From the NCBI GenBank assembly GCA_031270565.1, contig JAISXJ010000148.1:1-11313 (forward strand): a DNA stretch of 11,313 nucleotides, written 5' to 3'. Source of the DNA: Prevotellaceae bacterium (GTDB lineage Bacteria; Bacteroidota; Bacteroidia; Bacteroidales; Paludibacteraceae). Below are positions 6,316-11,313 of this stretch, piece by piece. The position numbers and the translations under genes are program-made. How positions within the stretch are numbered: position 1 is the first letter of the stretch; each line of letters opens with the position of its first letter. The notes beneath the pieces are model-generated. The model saw nothing but the letters and a program-made list of their open reading frames with translations, was not told the DNA's origin and searched no databases.

Positions 6316-6342
6316 TTGCTTTTTCTGCGTTACGCTTCTTAG

Positions 6343-6393
6343 TTGTCAGTTTTCAGTGGTCAGAGCCACTGCCTGAATTGAAAACTGAAAACT
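6343..6393. repeat. Heptamer repeats forming a large hairpin
   Basis: TTGTCAG (6343), TTTTCAG (6350) and TGGTCAG (6357) run in phase. TTGAAAA (6378) and CTGAAAA (6385) follow on the other arm. AGTTTTCAGT (6348-6357) pairs perfectly with ACTGAAAACT (6384-6393), and AGTGG/CCACT (6355-6359/6366-6370) is an alternative small stem. A T run follows at 6393-6398. It lies between divergent promoters, so it is more likely repeat debris than a gene's terminator. Confidence 0.6.
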
Positions 6394-6396
6394 TTT

Positions 6397-6424
6397 TTAT
6401 AGCGCCTCAAAAAAAGAATTAACC
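6397..6424. repeat. 28-base dispersed repeat, copy B
   Basis: This matches 255-282 at 24 of 28 positions, again directly after a heptamer tract. It ends 14 bases before the -33 box of the kilA-N promoter. Confidence 0.6.
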
Positions 6425-6437
6425 GAGACATTCATAA

Positions 6438-6468
6438 TTTGGTTGATTTCCTAAAAATAGTACTTTTG
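6438..6468 (+). promoter_or_regulatory. Promoter of the KilA-N gene (TTTG-N19-TACTTTTG)
   Basis: TTTG at 6438-6441 and TACTTTTG at 6461-6468 are exactly 19 bases apart. The -7 element is identical to that of rplU. It places the start of transcription near 6474, so the TTG at 6439 cannot be the translation start. Confidence 0.85.
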
Positions 6469-6492
6469 CACTTTCAAAAAACTGTTTCAAAT

Positions 6493-7323
6493 ATGGCAAA
6501 AAAAGAAACCATAACCGTGCAGGGAACAGAAATTATTCTGTTATCGCATCAAAGTGAAGATTACATTTCGCTGACAGATATGGCAAAATTCAAAAATGCG
6601 GAAATTCCCGCAACTGTCATTTCGCATTGGATGAGTACCAATTTTTCAATCAATTATATGGGGCTGTGGGAACGTATGAACAACCACGATTTTAACCTAA
6701 CGGGATTCCGTGAGGTTAAAATGTTGAGTACCGAAACAGGTTTTGCGCTTTCGCCAAAGCAATGGATTACAATGACAAACGCTATCGGCATTGTTTCAAA
6801 GGCAGGCAGATATGGTGGCGGTACTTTCGCACACCGAAATATTGCCTTTGAGTTTGCCTCGTGGTTAAGTCCCGAATTTAAGTATTACCTTATCAACGAA
6901 TTTGAACGGCTGAAAATCGAAGAACAGCAGCAGCAAAAATCTCTTGAATGGAACTTGCAACGCACCCTATCAAAGATAAACTATCGTATTCATACCGACG
7001 CGATTAAGGAACATATCATTCCGCAAATAGTTACCAAAGAGCAGATTTCTTACACATACGCCGAAGAAGCCGATTTGCTGAATGTTGCGTTGTTTGGCAT
7101 TACGGCAAGGCAGTGGCACGATGCAAACCCCGACAAACAGGGCAATGTGCGCGACTATGCCACGCTTGAACAACTTGTAGTTCTCTCGAATATGGAAAGC
7201 ATTAACGCGCTGTTAATCAGACAGGAACTCCCGCAAAGCCAACGCCTTGTGGAACTCAACAAAGTGGCAATTACGCAGATGCGGTCGTTGGCAGAAAACA
7301 AAAATTTGAAGGCGTTGAAGTAA
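6493..7323 (+). CDS. KilA-N domain protein
   Basis: The 276-residue product has a KilA-N domain at about residues 20-140, a DNA-binding-type domain found mostly in phages, large DNA viruses and mobile islands. Visible marks are the early ISLTDMAKF segment, LSPKQWI, and GGTFAHRNIAFEFASWLSPEF at 109-129, the family's best conserved stretch. After a Gln-rich linker (EEQQQQ, 143-148) comes a C-terminal helical part with NYRIHTDAIKEHIIPQ, often seen in bacterial KilA-N proteins. The biochemical role is unknown. I start at ATG 6493 because the upstream 18 codons overlap the promoter. The gene stands alone, and an 82-base MITE-like element lies seven bases after its stop. No phage structural or integrase genes are visible, so it may be an isolated remnant or a chromosomal regulator. 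Confidence 0.88.
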   Translation: MAKKETITVQGTEIILLSHQSEDYISLTDMAKFKNAEIPATVISHWMSTNFSINYMGLWERMNNHDFNLTGFREVKMLSTETGFALSPKQWITMTNAIGIVSKAGRYGGGTFAHRNIAFEFASWLSPEFKYYLINEFERLKIEEQQQQKSLEWNLQRTLSKINYRIHTDAIKEHIIPQIVTKEQISYTYAEEADLLNVALFGITARQWHDANPDKQGNVRDYATLEQLVVLSNMESINALLIRQELPQSQRLVELNKVAITQMRSLAENKNLKALK

Positions 7324-7329
7324 AAAATA

Positions 7330-7411
7330 GAACACAGATGACACAGATTTAACAGATAAACGCCAGATTTCTATCTGTGAAAATCGTGTCTAATCTGCGG
7401 TATCTGTGTTC
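7330..7411 (-). mobile_element. 82-base inverted-end element, copy 2 (MITE-like)
   Basis: This copy is inverted relative to 4779-4860 and differs at three positions. Its ends GAACACAGAT (7330-7339) and ATCTGTGTTC (7402-7411) are perfect 10-base inverted repeats. The 7-mer AAAAATA abuts it on both sides (7323-7329 and 7412-7418), consistent with a target-site duplication, though A-richness weakens this. The left duplicate overlaps the last base of the KilA-N stop codon. No coding sequence is present. Confidence 0.7.
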
Positions 7412-7530
7412 AAAAATAAAAAAATAATCATCTTGAGCATCCTGTTAATCCTGTGAAAAATATATTGCCGTTTTTCTATTGATATTAAAGCCGTAAACGG
7501 CTAATAACTACACTCTAAAAAATGAAGAAT

Positions 7531-7628
7531 TGAGAATTGAGAATTGAGAATTGAGAATTGAGAATTGAGAATTGAGAATTGAGAATTGAGAATTGAGAAT
7601 TAGTGAATAACGAATAGTGAATAACTGA
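7531..7628. repeat. Heptamer array TGAGAAT x10 with degenerate continuation
   Basis: Ten exact, uninterrupted TGAGAAT units fill 7531-7600. In the same phase follow TAGTGAA, TAACGAA, TAGTGAA and TAACTGA to 7628. Translated frames across it only give artificial 7-residue repeats. Copy number in such an array is expected to vary between strains. Confidence 0.95.
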
Positions 7629-7633
7629 AAAAT

Positions 7634-7651
7634 CTCCCGCTTTGGCGGGAG
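7634..7651. repeat. Hairpin CTCCCGC/GCGGGAG
   Basis: A perfect 7-base stem (7634-7640 with 7645-7651) has a TTTG loop. It is followed by AAAGGCACGAAA at 7657-7668, which recurs at 8456-8467 after another hairpin of the same pyrimidine-rich/purine-rich type (CTCCCTC/GAGGGAG, 8432-8450). The two are probably copies of one repeat. It could act as a terminator but no clean T run follows. Confidence 0.65.
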
Positions 7652-7701
7652 AACACAAAGGCACGAAAAAAGTACGGGCAAAATATGTTTTGCCCCTAAC
7701 T

Positions 7702-7717
7702 CTGACAACTGACAACT
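7702..7717. repeat. Heptamer tract CTGACAA x2
   Basis: CTGACAA is repeated at 7702 and 7709 and followed by CT. It is a short member of the heptamer family also seen at 4871-4898. Confidence 0.65.
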
Positions 7718-7753
7718 ATTTACTAACCAGCTCTCCCATTATCACGCCGTTCT

Positions 7754-7774
7754 CCCCTCTCTTTTGGAGAGGGG
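7754..7774. repeat. Hairpin CCCCTCTC/GAGAGGGG
   Basis: A perfect 8-base stem (7754-7761 with 7767-7774) with a TTTTG loop is followed by a G-rich run to about 7785. It is the third pyrimidine/purine-arm hairpin of this region and resembles dispersed repeats of other Bacteroidota, from memory only. Confidence 0.6.
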
Positions 7775-7807
7775 CAGGGGGGGAGGTCGGGAGAAAAAGT
7801 TGTTATT

Positions 7808-7919
7808 AATTGTTAAATATTCGCGGTAAATTGTTAATTATTCACGGCTAATTGTTAAATGTTCGCCGTTAATTGTTAAATATTCATTTTTCATTTTTCA
7901 TTATTCATTTTTCATTAAT
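7808..7919. repeat. Sixteen in-phase heptads, with a 21-base higher-order repeat
   Basis: AATTGTT occurs at 7808, 7829, 7850 and 7871, an exact 21-base spacing, that is three heptads. Each is followed by an AAATATT-like heptad and, in the first three units, a CG-containing one (CGCGGTA, CACGGCT, CGCCGTT). From 7885 the sequence continues in the same phase as CATTTTT, CATTTTT, CATTATT, CATTTTT and CATTAAT. The tract ends just before the promoter element at 7927. Confidence 0.85.
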
Positions 7920-7926
7920 AAAGTTG

Positions 7927-7934
7927 TATCTTTG
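7927..7934 (+). promoter_or_regulatory. Orphan -7 promoter element (TATCTTTG)
   Basis: TATCTTTG fits TAnnTTTG exactly and is followed by C as in strong examples. No TTTG lies 19 bases upstream, where the heptad array ends instead. The only frame just downstream is the doubtful one starting at 7974. Confidence 0.55.
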
Positions 7935-7973
7935 CCGCCGATATTTACTATCAGTAAAACTAACTTTCAAAAA

Positions 7974-8491
7974 ATGATACCTGCATCCGGAATTACATAT
8001 TCACCATTTTTGCAGTTTAGACGGTTTAACCGGCTAAAAGTAAGCTCGTTACAAAAGCCCCCCCCCACATTCAGCTTAACTCCTTGTATTCAAGGGATTA
8101 TCATTTATTAGAAACTTTTATATCTACGCATATCAGCGCGAAGTTTCTTTGCGTTGCCTTGCCATATACATATATAACGGCAACTTTCCGAAATAGTTGG
8201 GAGGGTTCTATGAATTTTTGCGAGACGTCTATGAATCTTTCAAAGCACTCTCGAAACATCAAAACGTGCGATGAGTGGCGAAAAAGTGTCCCTGGAGTAA
8301 AATTCACAGCGCCATTATACCATGATAATAACACTTTGGAGAGTAGCGGTGGGATACTATTAGATAGAGGTAGAATAAAGATTAGGAAAATTGTTTTGCC
8401 GCTATTCTCCAAATTTTTTAGCCTTCTCGTGCTCCCTCCGAAAGAGGGAGGTGCGAAAGGCACGAAATACAACATAACTATTAAATATTAA
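7974..8491 (+). pseudogene. Doubtful gene interrupted at a C9 run
   Basis: An ATG frame starts at 7974, about 35 bases after the predicted transcription start, and stops at 8109-8111 after 45 codons. It contains nine consecutive C (8058-8066). A second frame, open from 8030 to the stop at 8491 but lacking an ATG start, overlaps it. Adding one C (or removing two) would join them into 172 residues. The product has no domain I recognise, no clear signal peptide and no regular codon bias, and its end overlaps a hairpin repeat (8432-8450). It may be a decayed gene, a slippage-switched gene, a sequencing error in the C run, or chance frames in repeat DNA. Confidence 0.3.
8058..8066. repeat. C9 homopolymer
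   Basis: Nine consecutive C in otherwise A/T-rich DNA is conspicuous. Such runs slip during replication and are common contingency loci, and also common places for sequencing error. Confidence 0.9.
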
Positions 8492-8524
8492 AAAAATGGT
8501 CGCATCATTTCTCAGTTTTGTATA

Positions 8525-8552
8525 TTTGCTTCGTAAAAAAACATTACATTTG
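8525..8552 (+). promoter_or_regulatory. Probable promoter of the surface-protein gene
   Basis: TACATTTG at 8545-8552 fits the -7 consensus. TTTG at 8525-8528 is 16 bases upstream, shorter than ideal, and is itself the end of a second -7-like box, TATATTTG (8521-8528), so two overlapping promoters are possible. The leader to the ATG at 8688 would be about 130 A/T-rich bases. Confidence 0.45.
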
Positions 8553-8687
8553 CCGTCGCATTTTAAATGTATAACGGACAAAACGTTGCAAATACATCAA
8601 CTTATTAAAAAAAAATATCGGCATATAAACAGTGCATTTCTATAGTTCAATTATATTTATTAATCCTGTCATTATAAATTATTTCGT

Positions 8688-11313
8688 ATGAAAAGAGGTT
8701 ACTTAAAAAGGGTAATGATGATTCTATCAATTATCATTACAGTTGGCGCTTCTGCACAGCTCAGGGAGTTTGAAGACAACTTTGAGTCGGGCGATTTAGC
8801 CAAATGGAGTCAAACAGCCGCATCGCCCGTTCAGTGGAGCGTTGGCACGGGCGTTTGGCAAGTATCTGCCAGTGAAGGCAGTATGTATGCGTATCTCTAT
8901 GCCGTTGCGCGTCAAGCGCCGGTGAAGCTGGTAACGTCGTCGTTAAATCTGACTTCTTTGAAGGAGCCGGTTTTGACTTTTATGATGGCGGCGCCCAAAT
9001 TCTCCAACGGCGACCGCGATACGCTGAAACTCTACTACCGTCGTAACGTCGAAAGCGCATGGACACACATTGAAAGTTTCGTTGCTACTACACAAAACTG
9101 GACGGAGCAACATTTAAACCTTACCTCTTATGTGTATCCGACAGTCGAATTTGCCTTTGAGTACAACTACGGCGCCGGCAAGGGTATTGCCATCGACAAT
9201 GTCCTGATTGGTTCTACGGCGCTTTGTACGCGTCCCGTTGACTTGCGTGCTCAGCGCGTTACGCACAGCTCGGCTACACTGTCGTGGTCGGCAAATTCCT
9301 ACTCGACACAGTTCAACATCAAGGTTTCTACCACGCCAATGACCGATTTCACACAAACGGCAGATGTCTTTGACGGAACCTCCGGCTTCCAAACACGGTT
9401 GGTAACAGGACTGTCGGCATCTACAACCTACTACTTTTATGTACAAGCCGACTGCGAGGACGGGGATATCAGTACATGGTCTCAGGCAGGAACATTTACA
9501 ACAGGTTGCGCCGCCTATGCTCTGCCATACAAGGAAACATTTGGCGCTGTCGGCATAGGCACCGGCGTTCTTCCGTCCTGCTGGAATACGATTGTTCGCG
9601 CTTTCGGCGACTGGGGTACCAGCGTTCCCGCAGCAGATTATACGCCTCACTGCCAAAGGCTCGGCACAGACACCATGCTTTCTATGTTTGTTTACTACAA
9701 CAGCAGTTCGTATGGCGCAGTGCCCCGTAGGACAGAATCATACACTATTTTGCCTGCTCTTGGAACAGGCAGTCTGACAGGTTATCAACTCTCTTTTGAC
9801 ATGTCCAGCGTCGGTCGCGCCAAATTGCATGTGGGCGTAATGCTTGACCCAAAAGACGAGTCAACCTTTGTGGAAATTACCAGTATCGTCTCCACAGGCG
9901 GTCCTGAAGAGCGTTATTTTGTACCTCTGAACACAGCTCCGGCAGACTATAATTATCTGGCATTCCGAGTTGACGCGTCGGATTATAATGAAATAGAGAA
10001 AATTTATATTGATGATTTGGATGTATCTCCTCTGCCTTCGTGTATAAAGCCCTCTATCCTGCAGGCAAGCGCTCTTACGGATAGTTCTGCAATACTGACA
10101 TGGGCAGGCGTTTCGCCGTCGTATCTCTTGCGGGTCTCCTCCACGTCGATAGATCCGGCAACGGCTCTTTCCGCTGATATTTTTGACGGAGAAGTAACTG
10201 CCGCTTCTCAAAACATTGCATCGCTCAGTTCACACACACCCTACTATTTCTACGTACAAGCCAAGTGTGGCGAGGGCGACGAAACGTCCGAATGGTCAAG
10301 TGAGGCAACTTTCACAACGGAAGCTACAATAGCCTCCATACCGTATTCCTGCGATTTTGAAGATGCAGACCAAAACCGGCAATGGCTTTTGCAGAACGGT
10401 ACCCAAACCAACAAGTGGGTTATCGGTACGGCAGCGGCACAGAGCGGCAGCGGATTATACATCAGCGCCAACGGTACGACAAATGCCTATACCAATACCG
10501 CTGAATCTTATGTATATGCTATCCGTACACTGAATTTGGATGCTGCCGGATACTATGCTTTCCAGTATAGCTGGAAAAGTGTCGGAGAGTTGCGCGATGT
10601 TCTGCGTGTATTTCTGGTGCCGGCATCCATTGAACTGTTTGCGGGTAACCATTACGGTGTCGTTTCGACATTCACTTCCGGTATGACGCCGGAGAACTGG
10701 ATTGATATAGGCGACGGCATACACTACGGGTCGTCTTCGTGGACTACCAAAAAGGTGGAATATTCCCTCGCAACACCCGGCAAATATAATCTGGTGTTCC
10801 TCTGGGCAAATGATAAAAGCGCCGGCTCAACGCCACCGGCAGCCATTGATAATATCAGTGTTGTTAAACTTACCTGTACGGGCATTGAGGATGTAACGGC
10901 AACGTATGTTACCAATTCTTCCGCCACGATTTCGTGGTTTGACAAGGATCTTGACGCCTCTGCGTGGAATGTGAAAGTATCTACCACTGCCCTGTCGAAT
11001 CCGAGCGCGGAAACCGGCAACATATTTGATGGACAGATTACCGTTAGACCGCACATTGTATCCGGTCTGCTGCCGGCAAGAACTTACTACGCTTATGTAC
11101 AGTCAAGTTGTGGCGAAGGCTCTGTAAGTAGCTGGCAGTCTGTTTCCTTTACCACCCTTTGCGGCGCTGAGCCGGTTCCATATACAGAGAATTTCGGGGC
11201 AACCTCATTCCCGCCGATGTGCTGGGAGAGATACTCCGGACTGGCTACTACTGTCTTTATCAATGGTATTCTGTCACCTGTGGAAACAGGCTGGAGCACT
11301 AAATCCGGCAGTG
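8688..11313 (+). CDS. Secreted multidomain protein with Fn3 and choice-of-anchor-J repeats (partial)
   Basis: The frame is open from ATG 8688 to the window edge, 875 codons without a stop, so the 3' end is missing. Residues 1-23 form a signal peptide (basic MKRGYLKR, hydrophobic core, ASA before Gln24). The rest alternates two domain types. Choice-of-anchor-J/MAM-like jellyroll domains lie at about 26-179, 274-451, 545-729 and from 825, marked by starts such as PYKETF...LPSCW and PYTENF...FPPMCW and by ends such as IAIDNVLIG and IYIDDLDV. Fibronectin type III domains lie at about 180-273, 452-544 and 730-824, each with a (V/I)FDG turn and a YYFYVQA-C motif followed by W. This design is typical of large Bacteroidota surface, adhesin or matrix proteins, many exported by type IX secretion. 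The sorting domain that would prove this is outside the window. No catalytic domain is seen. G+C content looks higher than in the flanking spacer. Confidence 0.9.
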   Translation, partial: MKRGYLKRVMMILSIIITVGASAQLREFEDNFESGDLAKWSQTAASPVQWSVGTGVWQVSASEGSMYAYLYAVARQAPVKLVTSSLNLTSLKEPVLTFMMAAPKFSNGDRDTLKLYYRRNVESAWTHIESFVATTQNWTEQHLNLTSYVYPTVEFAFEYNYGAGKGIAIDNVLIGSTALCTRPVDLRAQRVTHSSATLSWSANSYSTQFNIKVSTTPMTDFTQTADVFDGTSGFQTRLVTGLSASTTYYFYVQADCEDGDISTWSQAGTFTTGCAAYALPYKETFGAVGIGTGVLPSCWNTIVRAFGDWGTSVPAADYTPHCQRLGTDTMLSMFVYYNSSSYGAVPRRTESYTILPALGTGSLTGYQLSFDMSSVGRAKLHVGVMLDPKDESTFVEITSIVSTGGPEERYFVPLNTAPADYNYLAFRVDASDYNEIEKIYIDDLDVSPLPSCIKPSILQASALTDSSAILTWAGVSPSYLLRVSSTSIDPATALSADIFDGEVTAASQNIASLSSHTPYYFYVQAKCGEGDETSEWSSEATFTTEATIASIPYSCDFEDADQNRQWLLQNGTQTNKWVIGTAAAQSGSGLYISANGTTNAYTNTAESYVYAIRTLNLDAAGYYAFQYSWKSVGELRDVLRVFLVPASIELFAGNHYGVVSTFTSGMTPENWIDIGDGIHYGSSSWTTKKVEYSLATPGKYNLVFLWANDKSAGSTPPAAIDNISVVKLTCTGIEDVTATYVTNSSATISWFDKDLDASAWNVKVSTTALSNPSAETGNIFDGQITVRPHIVSGLLPARTYYAYVQSSCGEGSVSSWQSVSFTTLCGAEPVPYTENFGATSFPPMCWERYSGLATTVFINGILSPVETGWSTKSGS

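Larger units (their letters stand above)
7324..8687. other. Long intergenic region dominated by repeats
   Basis: This 1364-base region holds no confident gene. In order come the 82-base element, the direct repeat ATCCTGT at 7439 and 7448, the palindrome AGCCGTAAACGGCT (7489-7502), the motif ACTACACTCTAA (7507), 14 in-phase heptads (7531-7628) and the hairpin CTCCCGC/GCGGGAG. CTGACAA heptads (7702-7717), the hairpin CCCCTCTC/GAGAGGGG and 16 heptads (7808-7919) follow. Then come a lone promoter element with a doubtful frameshifted gene, the hairpin CTCCCTC/GAGGGAG and the A/T-rich leader of the surface-protein gene. Confidence 0.7.

Noticed and set aside
6493..7323. Prophage or genomic island around the KilA-N gene
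   Set aside because: A KilA-N domain alone is not enough. No integrase, phage structural gene, tRNA or long attachment-site repeat is visible nearby.
7508..7715. Two minus-strand frames of 66 residues with repeated FSILNSQ
   Set aside because: They are the direct translation of the TGAGAAT tandem array; three 7-base units give a 7-residue repeat in every frame. There is no promoter and the sequence is low complexity.
8101..8475. Minus-strand frame of 124 residues opposite the doubtful frame
   Set aside because: It has no promoter or start context on that strand and crosses the CTCCCTC/GAGGGAG hairpin. It resembles nothing known to me.
9114..9656. Minus-strand frame of 180 residues, and other minus-strand frames up to 11299
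   Set aside because: They lie opposite the continuous surface-protein frame, whose signal peptide, domains and repeats are clear. They are shadows in GC-richer coding DNA.

Overview
The window looks like a chromosomal segment of a Bacteroidota member, most likely Bacteroidales. The strongest evidence is the promoters: the phylum-specific pair TTTG / TAnnTTTG occurs with an exact 19-base spacer in front of three genes, and TAnnTTTG alone precedes most of the others. The gene set agrees: an HU-type DNA-binding protein, L21-L27, a Cys/Met-metabolism PLP enzyme beside homoserine dehydrogenase, a bamD-rpoZ pair with the long Bacteroidota omega-like subunit, a KilA-N protein, and a very long Fn3/choice-of-anchor-J surface protein.

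Layout. 1-479 is non-coding, with stacked hairpins and a 7-base tandem array. 480-752 (-) encodes HU and diverges from rplU-rpmA (1085-1677, +), which end at a clear terminator. 1933-3096 (+) is a cystathionine gamma-synthase/lyase family enzyme with its own promoter and terminator. 3355-4530 (+) is homoserine dehydrogenase. 4531-5046 is a repeat-filled convergent spacer. 5047-5367 (-) is rpoZ and 5391-6197 (-) is the BamD lipoprotein; they form one operon with a 23-base gap. 6493-7323 (+) is a KilA-N protein. 7324-8687 is mostly repeats with one doubtful frameshifted gene. From 8688 (+) a secreted multidomain protein runs off the window edge.

How the genes work together. Homoserine dehydrogenase makes homoserine, the precursor of methionine and threonine, and the adjacent PLP enzyme probably acts in the transsulfuration branch, though each has its own promoter. 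L21 and L27 are 50S subunit proteins. BamD belongs to the outer-membrane beta-barrel assembly machine. The large protein is an exported surface or matrix protein, plausibly type IX secreted, but its C terminus lies outside the window.

The unusual content is between the genes. First, two near-identical 82-base elements (79/82 by eye) lie in opposite orientation around rpoZ-bamD-kilA. They have 10-base inverted ends, and each is abutted by direct repeats (12 bases at one copy, 7 at the other), like a small non-autonomous mobile element. Second, at least nine separate intergenic tracts, of different sequences, share a 7-base period; the longest runs 16 heptads in phase. Third, a C9 run lies in a promoter-led small frame, and gaining one C would open a 172-residue frame. 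All of this was read by eye without alignment or folding software.
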